Of a stretch of 64,000 nucleotides of DNA, positions 1 to 8,762 are shown piece by piece (positions within the stretch are counted from its first letter, which is position 1; each line of letters begins with the position of its first letter). The translations under genes were made by a program, and so were the position numbers. The notes under the pieces were generated by a model. It saw only the letters and a program-made list of their open reading frames with translations. It was not told the DNA's origin and did not search any database. This DNA comes from Angelakisella sp. (GTDB lineage Bacteria > Bacillota > Clostridia > Oscillospirales > Ruminococcaceae): NCBI GenBank assembly GCA_020024555.1, contig JAHHTQ010000005.1, positions 24,206 through 88,205 of the forward strand, given 5' to 3'.

Positions 1-861
1 ATGAAGGACAGAGATGTATTTAAAAATGCTATTGGTCTTACGGAAGAAACAGATATAGTTAGTATAACTTTCAAAATTAAAATCGGTAATATAATGGATA
101 GTGAGTTTATAAGTGTTATGGGCTGTGAACTTGCCAAAGAAATAATAACAAGATTTTTGAAAGAACCTGAAAAAGAATCAGCTATATCAAAAGATACTTC
201 TGCTGCACAAAGTATGCCGACGATGGAAGTGTCTCAGCCTGAACAGCAACCTGTAAATCAATCACAACAAATGGCAGGACAACAACCGACAATGCCTCAA
301 CAACCAATGATGGAGATGAACCAACAACCAATGATGAATCAACAACAAATGATTGGTCAGCCACAAATGATGAGCCAACAACCAATGATGAATCAGCCAC
401 CGCAGATGATGGGACAGATGGGTGAACAACAAGGTTACTATCCACCTTATCCACCAAATCCTTATTACCCATATCCGCCTTATGGTATGCCGATGATGAA
501 TCAACCGCAAATGCAATCACAGATGACTGTTATGAATCCGCAATTTCCTGATTTTTCACATACTGTTCCACAAGGCGCGCCTATGATGAACGGAAATATG
601 GGACTTATAATGAATGTTCCGCTTGCGGTTACTGTCGAGATAGGTTCGGCAAAACGTAAAATCAAAGATATTTTGGATTTCAATCAGGGAACGGTTATAG
701 AACTTGACAAGCAAGCCGGTTCGCCTGTTGATATAATAGTAAATGGACAACTTTTTGCAAAAGGAGACGTTGTTGTCCTTGACGATAACTTTGGTGTACG
801 TATAACGGAAATTATAGGTACAAAAGAGTTGTTGGATTCCTTGGAAAAGGGAACAAATTAA
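1..861 (+). CDS. fliY: flagellar motor switch protein FliY (C-terminal part)
   Basis: The reading frame is open from the first base, so this is probably the 3' part of a gene that starts before the window; the ATG at base 1 is likely an internal methionine. The first ~50 residues look like the end of a CheC-like domain. Residues ~60-190 are a low-complexity Met/Gln/Pro/Tyr-rich linker with repeated QQPMMNQ-like units. The last ~85 residues are a FliN/SpoA domain (from LAVTVEIGSAKRKIKDIL onward), which builds the C-ring that sets flagellar rotation. In Gram-positives FliY also acts as a CheY-P phosphatase; whether its phosphatase motif is present cannot be seen here. cheY follows directly. FliN alone is the alternative, but the CheC-like remnant favours FliY. 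Confidence 0.88.
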   Translation: MKDRDVFKNAIGLTEETDIVSITFKIKIGNIMDSEFISVMGCELAKEIITRFLKEPEKESAISKDTSAAQSMPTMEVSQPEQQPVNQSQQMAGQQPTMPQQPMMEMNQQPMMNQQQMIGQPQMMSQQPMMNQPPQMMGQMGEQQGYYPPYPPNPYYPYPPYGMPMMNQPQMQSQMTVMNPQFPDFSHTVPQGAPMMNGNMGLIMNVPLAVTVEIGSAKRKIKDILDFNQGTVIELDKQAGSPVDIIVNGQLFAKGDVVVLDDNFGVRITEIIGTKELLDSLEKGTN

Positions 862-923
862 TTAAAAGCTAACTAAATTATTAAAAAAAGAATTATTTTA
901 TTTTATTTTAAAGGAGAATTTAT

Positions 924-1286
924 ATGGACAAAAAGATTTTAGTAGTAGATGATGCGGCTTTTATGCGAATGATGATTAAGAATGCGTTATCGGGTGAAGG
1001 TTACACAAATATTATTGAAGCTTCTGACGGAAAAATTGCTGTTGAAACATATCAAACAGAAAAACCAGACCTTGTTATTATGGATATTACAATGCCTAAT
1101 ATGGACGGCTTACAAGCGCTACAAGCTATAAAGGCCGCTGACCCTTCGTCAAAAATTGTTATGTGTTCAGCTATGGGTCAAGAGGCTATGGTTGTTGATG
1201 CTATACGTTTTGGTGCTTTGGACTTCATCGTTAAACCATTTAAGCCGGAAAGAATATTGCAAACAGTAGCAAAAGTATTGGCTTAA
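924..1286 (+). CDS. cheY: chemotaxis response regulator CheY
   Basis: A 120-residue single receiver domain. It has the acidic pair (VVDDA, residues 7-11), the phospho-acceptor aspartate in LVIMDITM, the Ser switch in MCSAMG and the conserved Lys in IVKPFKP. There is no output domain, so it should act as the diffusible regulator that binds the FliM/FliY switch. The start ATG has an aaaggag ribosome site. It sits 62 bases after fliY, as in the Bacillus fla/che operon. Confidence 0.95.
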   Translation: MDKKILVVDDAAFMRMMIKNALSGEGYTNIIEASDGKIAVETYQTEKPDLVIMDITMPNMDGLQALQAIKAADPSSKIVMCSAMGQEAMVVDAIRFGALDFIVKPFKPERILQTVAKVLA

Positions 1287-1324
1287 TTTTTATTTGATAA
1301 AATAATTAATATTTATGTTAGAAA

Positions 1325-1391
1325 TATATACCCATAGACAAATATATGGAGAGAAAATGGTTTTTCTCCATATATGCGATGAGGGTATATG
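1325..1391 (+). other. nested hairpin between cheY and fliO
   Basis: An outer stem atataccc/gggtatat (1326-1333 with 1383-1390) encloses a long inner hairpin (1342-1356 with 1361-1375; atatatggaga pairs perfectly with tctccatatat and extends to 15 pairs with one G-T, loop atgg). No T-run follows, so it is not a standard terminator. It lies in the only long gap (~245 bases) inside the flagellar operon. It could be an mRNA processing or stability element, or an unrecognised leader RNA. Confidence 0.55.
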
Positions 1392-1532
1392 TTTTAATAT
1401 GATGTAACACCACACAATTAACACTTATAAATTCAGATATAATTTGCGTTATATTAATTAAATATATTATCTGTAATTATGCGGTATTATCTAAGTGATT
1501 ATTTTATTTTTTTCGCAAATGGAGGATATTTG

Positions 1533-1913
1533 ATGAATGACAGCAGTACAATGAGTTTTCTTACACTACTATGGACATTGATTTGTCTTATACTCATATT
1601 GTTTTTAGCGTATTTTTCCGTAAAGCTGCTCGCAAAAAAACAACGGATAAGTGGTGCGGGAAAGTTAATAAAGGTGCTTGATCAAGTAAGTATCGGACAA
1701 GATAAAGTTCTTGTTGTAGTAAAAGTAGCTGATAAAACTATGCTTATAGCTATGTCGTCAAATACCGTAACTAAGGTTTGTGAATTGGATAATGATTATT
1801 GCGAAAAGTTTATATTACAAAATCCGGTAATGCCGTTTTCCGAAGTCCTTAAATCAGCATTTAATAAAACCAAAAATGACGATAAAAACAATAAAGGAGA
1901 CGGAAAAGTGTGA
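1533..1913 (+). CDS. fliO: flagellar biosynthesis protein FliO (FliZ-like)
   Basis: About 126 residues with one transmembrane helix near the N-terminus (LLWTLICLILILFLAYFSV) followed by a short cytoplasmic domain (KLLAKKQRISGAGKLIKVLD...VLVVVKVADKTMLIA), the pattern of FliO, which helps assemble the FliP ring of the flagellar export gate. I chose the ATG at 1533 because ggagg at 1521 sits just upstream; an in-frame ATG at 1479 has no ribosome site. Its stop overlaps the GTG start of fliP by four bases. Confidence 0.82.
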   Translation: MNDSSTMSFLTLLWTLICLILILFLAYFSVKLLAKKQRISGAGKLIKVLDQVSIGQDKVLVVVKVADKTMLIAMSSNTVTKVCELDNDYCEKFILQNPVMPFSEVLKSAFNKTKNDDKNNKGDGKV

Positions 1914-2758
1914 TTTGTAAAAAAAATATGAGTAAAATTAATGAAGAAAAATTAAAAAAATTAAAACACAAATTAAATGTTCAAAAAAAATTATTTGCAA
2001 AATATTTAGTGGTATTTATTTGTCTTATTACCATACTTGGCGGTATGACCGCATACGCATCAACTGCGGGTGTGACAATAGATTTCGTAACGGACGCTGA
2101 TGCAACAGGAGCAATGGGCGTGTTGGATATAATGATACTGTTCACTGTACTTGCGCTTATGCCGACCATTGTACTGATGATGACAAGCTTTACCAGAATA
2201 GTAATAGTATTGTCATTTTTACGTAGCGCGCTGGGAACACAGCAATCGCCACCAAACCAAATAATTATCGGTTTATCGCTGTTTTTGACATTGTTTATAA
2301 TGACACCTGTTTTGCAGGATATAAACACAAATGCATATCAGCCATATAAAAATGCAGAGATAACACAGGAAGTGGCAATAGAACGGGCAGTGGAACCACT
2401 AAAAGAATTTATGATAAAACAAACTGATAAAAAGTCGCTTAATTTGTTTTTATCAATAGGTAATAGAACAGATGTTAAATTTACCAATGAAAATGCAATT
2501 GAAGTTCTAAAAAAAGAGAGTTTAACAATACTTGTACCGGCATTCATTACAAGTGAGCTTACAAAGGCGTTTTCAATGGCATTTTTGATATTCTTGCCTT
2601 TTTTAATTATAGATATTGTTGTATCCAGTCTGTTAATGTCGATGGGTATGGTTATGCTGCCGCCTGCGATGATTGCTCTGCCGTTCAAATTACTTATGTT
2701 TGTACTGGTAGACGGTTGGACACTGTTACTGGGTACATTGGCGCAAAGTTTTCGTTAA
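1910..2758 (+). CDS. fliP: flagellar type III export gate protein FliP
   Basis: FliP forms the core ring of the export gate with FliQ and FliR. The FliP signatures are clear: SFTRIVIVLSFLRSALGTQQSPPNQ and the C-terminal MGMVMLPPAMIALPFKLLMFVLVDGW. The start is GTG at 1910 with aggag at 1896, overlapping the fliO stop. The predicted N-terminus carries a basic stretch of ~40 residues before a signal-like helix that ends near AYA, longer than in typical FliP, so a later start (ATG 1928) is possible. Confidence 0.95.
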   Translation: MICKKNMSKINEEKLKKLKHKLNVQKKLFAKYLVVFICLITILGGMTAYASTAGVTIDFVTDADATGAMGVLDIMILFTVLALMPTIVLMMTSFTRIVIVLSFLRSALGTQQSPPNQIIIGLSLFLTLFIMTPVLQDINTNAYQPYKNAEITQEVAIERAVEPLKEFMIKQTDKKSLNLFLSIGNRTDVKFTNENAIEVLKKESLTILVPAFITSELTKAFSMAFLIFLPFLIIDIVVSSLLMSMGMVMLPPAMIALPFKLLMFVLVDGWTLLLGTLAQSFR

Positions 2759-2781
2759 TATAACCAAAAGGAGAGAGAGTA

Positions 2782-3045
2782 TTGACACAGGGGCAAATAT
2801 TAACAATATTTACAGATGCTCTTATGGTAGCATTAAAATTAGCAGGACCAATGCTTTTGGTAAGTGTTTTAATCGGTTTGATAGTTGCTGTTTTTCAGGC
2901 AGCTACACAAATTCATGAGCAAACGCTTACTTTTGTGCCAAAACTCATTTGTATAGCATTTTTACTTTTATTTACAGGTTCATGGATGATAACAATGTTT
3001 TCGGAATTTGTTGATAGAATATTTATGATTATGCGTAATTTATAA
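2782..3045 (+). CDS. fliQ: flagellar export gate protein FliQ
   Basis: An 87-residue protein with two transmembrane helices and the family pattern GPMLLVSVLIGLIVAVFQAATQIHEQTL. FliQ wraps around the FliP-FliR complex of the flagellar secretion channel. The start is TTG, preceded by aaaggagagaga. The length matches the usual 87-90 residues and the position between fliP and fliR is canonical. Confidence 0.96.
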   Translation: MTQGQILTIFTDALMVALKLAGPMLLVSVLIGLIVAVFQAATQIHEQTLTFVPKLICIAFLLLFTGSWMITMFSEFVDRIFMIMRNL

Positions 3046-3075
3046 AAATACCGTTTGTTAAAAGGAGAATGTAAG

Positions 3076-3837
3076 TTGAGTATACAGTTTGATTCATTAA
3101 CAACTTTTGTTCTTGTCTTTGTAAGAATGGTATCTATGATAGTATTTAATCCTGTAATTACAAGAAGAAATGTACCTACACGTGTGACAATGGGACTGTC
3201 ACTTCTTATAACAATACTGGTTGCAGGAACAGTTCCGCCTGTGGAAAATATTACTCCGTTAGATGTCACATTTTTGTTATTATCCGAAATTATAGTGGGT
3301 TTTATGTGTGGATATGTATTTAGATTATTCTACTATATGCTGTATTTTGCGGGAGATATGCTCGATATGCAGTTTGGTTTGGCTATGTCAAAAGTTTTTG
3401 ACCCAAGTAGCAGTATACAGGTTTCATTAAGTGGTAGAGTTTTGGAAATACTGTTCATTTTATACTTTTTTTCAACAGGCAGTCATTTGATACTTATAAG
3501 AATTTTTGCAACTTCATATAAGATTATTCCAATAGGACTGGGTATAAATATTCTTGAAGCATCTAGTTTTGTGGTACAGGTATTTTTGAGCGCATTTTCA
3601 TTGATAATGAGGCTGATTATACCGTTTATTGTTACTGAATTTATACTTGAAGTATCAATGGGCGTGCTTATGCGATTAATTCCGCAAATACATATTTTTG
3701 TTATTAACATTCAGCTTAAAGTTTTGTTGGGAATTATATTGCTGTTTTTATTTGCAAGTCCTATTACAAATTTTATGGATAGATATATGGTAATACTTCT
3801 GGAAACAACACAAAAAATTTTATATTCTTTAAAATAG
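3076..3837 (+). CDS. fliR: flagellar export gate protein FliR
   Basis: A polytopic membrane protein of ~253 residues (VRMVSMIVFNPVITRRNVPTR near the start; multiple hydrophobic helices; family-like DMQFGLAMSKVFDP). FliR completes the FliPQR export gate. I place the start at TTG 3076 because aaaggag at 3061-3067 fits it; the in-frame TTG at 3055 overlaps that site. The next gene is flhB. Confidence 0.93.
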   Translation: MSIQFDSLTTFVLVFVRMVSMIVFNPVITRRNVPTRVTMGLSLLITILVAGTVPPVENITPLDVTFLLLSEIIVGFMCGYVFRLFYYMLYFAGDMLDMQFGLAMSKVFDPSSSIQVSLSGRVLEILFILYFFSTGSHLILIRIFATSYKIIPIGLGINILEASSFVVQVFLSAFSLIMRLIIPFIVTEFILEVSMGVLMRLIPQIHIFVINIQLKVLLGIILLFLFASPITNFMDRYMVILLETTQKILYSLK

Positions 3838-3892
3838 ATTGATATAAAAAATATTTACATTACTCTTGTAATCAAAAAGGGGGAAAGATAGT

Positions 3893-4981
3893 TTGGCAGG
3901 AGAGAAAACCGAAAAAGCCACCCCGAAACGAAAGAAGGACGAACGAAAAAAGGGTAATGTATTTCAAAGTAGCGAAATTCTCGCAGTTGCGTCATTACTT
4001 ATAATGTTTAATCTCGTTAAACTATTGATGCCGTTTATTGTAACAACACTTATGGGATATATACAAAAGATGTTTTCTTCCATAACAAAAGAAGGAACGC
4101 TTATTGTAAAATCCGATATGTTTAAAATGGGAATGGACACGCTGATTGTTATCGTACTTGTTTTGGGTCCTATGTTATTTGCGTCAGGACTTATAGCAAT
4201 ACTTACAACATTCGCGCAAACAAAAATGCTTGTTTCTTTTGAAAGCATAAAGTTTAAGTTCAGTAAATTAAATCCTATAAACGGATTTAAACGTATGTTT
4301 TCATTACGCGGTTTGGTAGAACTCTTAAAATCAATAATAAAAATAGCGGCGCTCGTCATAATTATATATTATTCCGTAAAAAAGAAAATAGCCCTATTAC
4401 CGAGATTGTTTGATATGGAAATCATACCGTGCGTAATATTTTTGAGTGATTTGGTTTTCAGCATTATAAATACGGTTGGCGCGATATTCGTATTTCTTGC
4501 TATTGGCGATTATATATATCAGTGGTGGGACTATGAAAAAAATCTTCGTATGTCAAAAGATGAGATAAAAGAAGAATATAAACAAATGGAAGGTGACCCG
4601 CAAGTTAAGGGTAAAATTAAAGAAAAACAACGACAAATGGCTCAAAGTCGTATGATGCAGGCAGTACCGACTGCCGATGTTATTATACGTAACCCAACAC
4701 ACTTTGCTGTTGCGCTTAAATATGACGGTGAAAATTCGCAAGCGCCAAAGGTAGTGGCAAAAGGTCAAGACGAAATAGCTCTTAAAATTGTTGAGGTAGC
4801 CCAAGCGAATGGAGTCACTGTTATGGAAAATGTTGCGCTGGCGCGTGGACTATATGCCGCTGTGGATATTGATATGGAAATTCCAGAGCAATTTTATCAG
4901 CCTGTGGCAGAAGTACTTGCATTTGTATATAATTTAAAAAACAAAAAGAATGTTATCGGTGACGAGATAATTAAAAGATAA
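3893..4981 (+). CDS. flhB: flagellar export switch protein FlhB
   Basis: FlhB controls the substrate switch from rod/hook to filament export. The sequence starts AGEKTEKATPKRKKDERKKG, the classic FlhB N-terminus, followed by four transmembrane helices and a cytoplasmic domain. The autocleavage motif NPTH is at residues 267-270 (VIIRNPTHFAVALKY). It has the usual ~360 residues. The start is TTG after gggggaaag. Confidence 0.97.
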   Translation: MAGEKTEKATPKRKKDERKKGNVFQSSEILAVASLLIMFNLVKLLMPFIVTTLMGYIQKMFSSITKEGTLIVKSDMFKMGMDTLIVIVLVLGPMLFASGLIAILTTFAQTKMLVSFESIKFKFSKLNPINGFKRMFSLRGLVELLKSIIKIAALVIIIYYSVKKKIALLPRLFDMEIIPCVIFLSDLVFSIINTVGAIFVFLAIGDYIYQWWDYEKNLRMSKDEIKEEYKQMEGDPQVKGKIKEKQRQMAQSRMMQAVPTADVIIRNPTHFAVALKYDGENSQAPKVVAKGQDEIALKIVEVAQANGVTVMENVALARGLYAAVDIDMEIPEQFYQPVAEVLAFVYNLKNKKNVIGDEIIKR

Positions 4982-5076
4982 TTAATTTGAAAAATACAGT
5001 TTTAACTGTTTTTATATATAATACTTAATATAAATATAATTTACTGGCGAATATATATAAAGGATTGATTAATACT

Positions 5077-7140
5077 TTGAGAAATAAAAAATTTGGATTT
5101 ATGGGCAACTTTGTTGCAATATTTGTAGTGCTGATAGTTCTGTTGATTATTTTCCCTTTACCGACAGCGCTACTGGATATGATGTTTATAGTTAACTTAA
5201 CAGTTTCTTTTGTAATATTGCTGACAACTATGTACATAAAAGAACCGTTGGAGTTTTCTATTTTTCCGTCATTACTACTTATTACAACACTTTTCAGATT
5301 GGGTCTAAACGTATCTTCAACAAGAAAAATTTTGACTAATCAGGGTGATGCCGGTAAGGTTATTGAAACTTTCGGTAAATTTGTTATTCAGGGAAACGTT
5401 GTCGTAGGTCTTATTATATTCTTAATCATAGTTATAGTTCAGTTCGTGGTTATTACAAAAGGTTCGGAACGTGTAGCGGAAGTATCGGCACGTTTTACAC
5501 TTGATGCTATGCCCGGTAAACAAATGGCTATTGATGCGGATTTGAGTTCCGGACTTATTGATGAGGAGACAGCAAGATACCGTAGATTGAAAATACAACG
5601 TGAAGCCGATTTCTTTGGTTCAATGGACGGTGCTTCAAAGTTTGTTAAGGGCGACTCGATTATTTCTATAATAGTAACATTCATAAATCTTATTGGTGGT
5701 ATAATAATGGGATTTATGCAAAATGTTGGTTCATTTAGTGAAATAATGAATATATACAGTAATGCGACAGTCGGTGACGGACTTATGTCGCAGATACCTG
5801 CGCTTTTGATTTCAACAGCAACAGGTATGATAGTAACCCGCTCGGCATCGGAAAACAATCTTAACCAAGATATGTCGAAACAATTTTTATCACAGCCGGT
5901 TGTTCTTATTATTGCCGGCAGCGTAATGTTTGGACTTATGTTTATAGGTTTTCCTCCGGTACAAATTATAATTGTCTCCGTTGGACTTATTGCGCTGGGT
6001 ATAATGTTACTTCAAAAACAGAAAAAGATTTCCAAGGCAGTAGAGGAAGAAATGCCGTCTGTAACAGAAGAAATTACAAGCGAAGCTTCTTTCTACAAAA
6101 ATATAGAAAACGTATATGGCTTATTATATGTAGAGCCGATAGAAATGGAGTTTGGTTACAGTCTTATTCCACTGGTTGATGAGGCAAGTGGCGGTAGCTT
6201 TCTTGATAGGGTAGTAATGTTCCGTAAGCAGTTTGCAAACGATATGGGTATGGTTATCCCTTCAATTAAGCTTACAGACAGCGGTGAATTAAACCCAAAC
6301 CAGTATTCCATTAAGCTTAAAGGTGAGCAAATAGCCATTGGTGATGTGCTTATTGACCACTACCTTGCGCTTGCTCCTTCCGATACGGCAGAGCCCATTG
6401 AAGGTATTGATACCATAGAACCGGCATTCGGTATACCTGCAAAATGGATAAGTGAAGATAAAAAATCAAAGGCAGAACTTGCGGATTATACGCTTATTGA
6501 TCCGACATCAGTTATTATTACGCACCTTGCGGAAGTTTTGAAACACCACGCGCACGAACTTTTGACACGTCAAGAAGTCGGAAATATACTTACAAATGTT
6601 AAAAAACAAAATGCGCCGCTTGTTGAAGATATCATACCAAATGTAATTTCAATAGGTGATTTGCAAAAAATTCTTTGTAATTTATTGCGTGAAGGCGTAC
6701 CTATAAAAGATATGGAGACAATACTTGAAGTTTTGGGTGACCATGGCGCAAATACAAAGGATACGGATATTTTGTCAGAATATGTAAGACAGGCATTAAA
6801 ACGTTCTATATCGCATAAATTCAGCTCTGCCAATCAGTTAAAGGTATTGAGTATTGATGCTGAAATAGAAAATATAATAATGTCGTCTGTAAAGAAAATG
6901 GATACAGGTTCTTATTTGGCGCTAGACCCCAATACCATTCAGGCAATAGTATCTGCTATGGGTGAGGAAATCAATAAGATAAAAGATTTGGTGCCTGAGG
7001 TTATTATATTAACTTCCCCTATTGTACGTGTGTATGTAAAAAAATTGGTAGACCAGTTCTATCAAAATATTGTAGTATTATCGTTTAGTGAAATTGATAA
7101 TAACATACAGATACAGGCATTGGGGAATATATCAATATAA
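5077..7140 (+). CDS. flhA: flagellar export apparatus protein FlhA
   Basis: FlhA is the large export-gate subunit that receives cargo and chaperones. The N-terminal ~320 residues are membrane-spanning and contain the FHIPEP-family signature (RFTLDAMPGKQMAIDADLSS and following RREADFFG-like segment). The C-terminal ~350 residues are the cytoplasmic docking domain. TTG 5077 is preferred over TTG 5065 because aagga at 5060-5064 is directly next to the earlier TTG. The next gene is the sigma factor; flhF and flhG, usual here in Bacillus and Clostridium, are missing. Confidence 0.96.
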   Translation: MRNKKFGFMGNFVAIFVVLIVLLIIFPLPTALLDMMFIVNLTVSFVILLTTMYIKEPLEFSIFPSLLLITTLFRLGLNVSSTRKILTNQGDAGKVIETFGKFVIQGNVVVGLIIFLIIVIVQFVVITKGSERVAEVSARFTLDAMPGKQMAIDADLSSGLIDEETARYRRLKIQREADFFGSMDGASKFVKGDSIISIIVTFINLIGGIIMGFMQNVGSFSEIMNIYSNATVGDGLMSQIPALLISTATGMIVTRSASENNLNQDMSKQFLSQPVVLIIAGSVMFGLMFIGFPPVQIIIVSVGLIALGIMLLQKQKKISKAVEEEMPSVTEEITSEASFYKNIENVYGLLYVEPIEMEFGYSLIPLVDEASGGSFLDRVVMFRKQFANDMGMVIPSIKLTDSGELNPNQYSIKLKGEQIAIGDVLIDHYLALAPSDTAEPIEGIDTIEPAFGIPAKWISEDKKSKAELADYTLIDPTSVIITHLAEVLKHHAHELLTRQEVGNILTNVKKQNAPLVEDIIPNVISIGDLQKILCNLLREGVPIKDMETILEVLGDHGANTKDTDILSEYVRQALKRSISHKFSSANQLKVLSIDAEIENIIMSSVKKMDTGSYLALDPNTIQAIVSAMGEEINKIKDLVPEVIILTSPIVRVYVKKLVDQFYQNIVVLSFSEIDNNIQIQALGNISI

Positions 7141-7172
7141 ATATCTTATATTAAATAAAGGGGGGACTTGAC

Positions 7173-7946
7173 TTGGGAGAAAAGATTAATGATATGCAGA
7201 GCAATGGTATAAAAATGTTGTTGAAATACAAAGAAAATCCAAGCCAAGCCCTAAGAAATGATATTGTAATGGAATATTTATATATTCCGAAAGTAGTCGC
7301 CTCGCAGATGAGGGGATATACAGCGGCGTTTGCGCAAGTTGAGGATATGGTAAATCAAGGAGTGATAACTCTTATTGAATGTATAGATAAATATGAGTTT
7401 GATAAGGGATTGAGCTTTGAGACGTATGCCTATGCCAAAATAAAATGCGCAAATATAGATTATTTACGAAAACAGGACTGGTTGCCAAGACGTGTGAGAA
7501 AAACAGCAAAAGATATTTCAAAGGCATACGACGAACTCGCAAATAAATTTATGCGAGAACCAACAATAGAAGAAATAGCTGAAAAGCTTGGTGTACAGCC
7601 TGATATAATAAAAAAACACAACAGTGAGATTGCAAATTCCGTAATGTTATCTTTTGAAATGATATTACAAGGAGTATCGACAGATAACGATATGTCAGAT
7701 ATACCTCTGTGTTCAAGCTCTCCCGAAGAGGCTATTTTTGCGGAAGAATTGCGAGAGCAATTAAAAAAAGCGATTGATAGTATAAATAGCAGAGAAAGAA
7801 CGGTAATTTCATTATATTACTATGAACATTTGCGTTTATCCGAAATTGCTGATATAATAGGGGTAAGTCAGTCGAGAGTATGCCAGATACATAAAAATGC
7901 CATACAAAAGATGAGAAATGTGTTAGAAAACTATATGAAAGGATGA
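7173..7946 (+). CDS. fliA: flagellar sigma factor, sigma-28 family (SigD/FliA/WhiG)
   Basis: A 257-residue sigma-70-family factor with region 2 (EDMVNQGVITLIECIDKY ... FETYAYAKIKCANIDYLRKQDWLPR), region 3 (TIEEIAEKLGV) and region 4 (INSRERTVISLYYYEHLRLS ... IGVSQSRVCQIHKNA). The RxxDWLPR stretch is typical of flagellar sigma-28, which directs late flagellar and chemotaxis genes. The start is TTG after a very strong aaggggggg-type ribosome site. It lies 8 bases before the next rod/hook gene. Confidence 0.93.
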   Translation: MGEKINDMQSNGIKMLLKYKENPSQALRNDIVMEYLYIPKVVASQMRGYTAAFAQVEDMVNQGVITLIECIDKYEFDKGLSFETYAYAKIKCANIDYLRKQDWLPRRVRKTAKDISKAYDELANKFMREPTIEEIAEKLGVQPDIIKKHNSEIANSVMLSFEMILQGVSTDNDMSDIPLCSSSPEEAIFAEELREQLKKAIDSINSRERTVISLYYYEHLRLSEIADIIGVSQSRVCQIHKNAIQKMRNVLENYMKG

Positions 7947-7953
7947 AAAAACT

Positions 7954-8712
7954 ATGCTTACAGGATTTTATACTGCCACGTCAGGAATGCTTACACAGCA
8001 AAGAACATTAAATGTACATGCAAATAACTTAAATAACTTAAATACACCGGGATTTAAAAGTGAGAAAGTTGTTACTACCACTTTTCAACAAGAGTTTTTA
8101 AATCGCTTGGAAGGCGGAGTGTATACGCCTGTTGGACATGGTGCTCCTCTTGTAACAGTTGAGGATATTCGCACAAAGTTCGATTCAAGTATGCTTGAAA
8201 GAACAGACAGAGCGCTTGATTTTGCAATAGAGGGCGAAGGATTTTTTACAGTACGCAGCGGTGAAAGGGATATGCTTACGAGAAACGGTAACTTTGCTAT
8301 TGATGAGGAAGGCTACCTTATTTTGCGTGGTATAGGCAGAGTACAGGGATACAAAGGAGATATACACGTTAGAACCTCAAAGTTTACAATCACACCGGAT
8401 GGTGAAATTTTAGATGAAAAAGAAAGAGTTATTGACAGCTTTTTAATATCTATTCCCGCAGAGGATACAAAACTGGAAAAATATCCAAATGGATTATTTG
8501 CAGCTGATGAGACAGGACTGCCCGATGACGGCTTGGAATTTATTGATATGCCGAGAATATTACAAGGTGTAACAGAACGTTCAAATGTCGATATAAACAG
8601 AGAAATGACAGCAATGATTGAAACACAAAGAAATTTTCAAAGTTGTAACAATGCGCTTAAAATTATAGATACAATGAATCAAAAAACAGTAACAAATTTA
8701 GCGTCTCTTTAA
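7954..8712 (+). CDS. flagellar hook-basal body protein, FlgG/FlgF family (FlhO-like)
   Basis: A 252-residue rod/hook protein with the N-terminal family motif (NVHANNLNNLNTPGFKSEK), a central FlgG-type domain (ALDFAIEGEGFFTV) and the C-terminal assembly motif (VTERSNVDINREMTAMIETQRNFQSCNNALKIID, given here only by its features: V..SNVD..REM..MI..QR.F). It builds the distal rod or rod-hook junction. The paired gene that follows suggests an arrangement like Bacillus flhO-flhP. Confidence 0.9.
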   Translation: MLTGFYTATSGMLTQQRTLNVHANNLNNLNTPGFKSEKVVTTTFQQEFLNRLEGGVYTPVGHGAPLVTVEDIRTKFDSSMLERTDRALDFAIEGEGFFTVRSGERDMLTRNGNFAIDEEGYLILRGIGRVQGYKGDIHVRTSKFTITPDGEILDEKERVIDSFLISIPAEDTKLEKYPNGLFAADETGLPDDGLEFIDMPRILQGVTERSNVDINREMTAMIETQRNFQSCNNALKIIDTMNQKTVTNLASL

Positions 8713-8762
8713 TTTTAATTTATCGTTTTTAATCTTAATTTATCGTTGGAGGAAAATATAAA

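Noticed and set aside
1325..1391. Known riboswitch class (for example cyclic di-GMP) between cheY and fliO
   Set aside because: None of the conserved core bases of those classes is present; only nested stems are visible.
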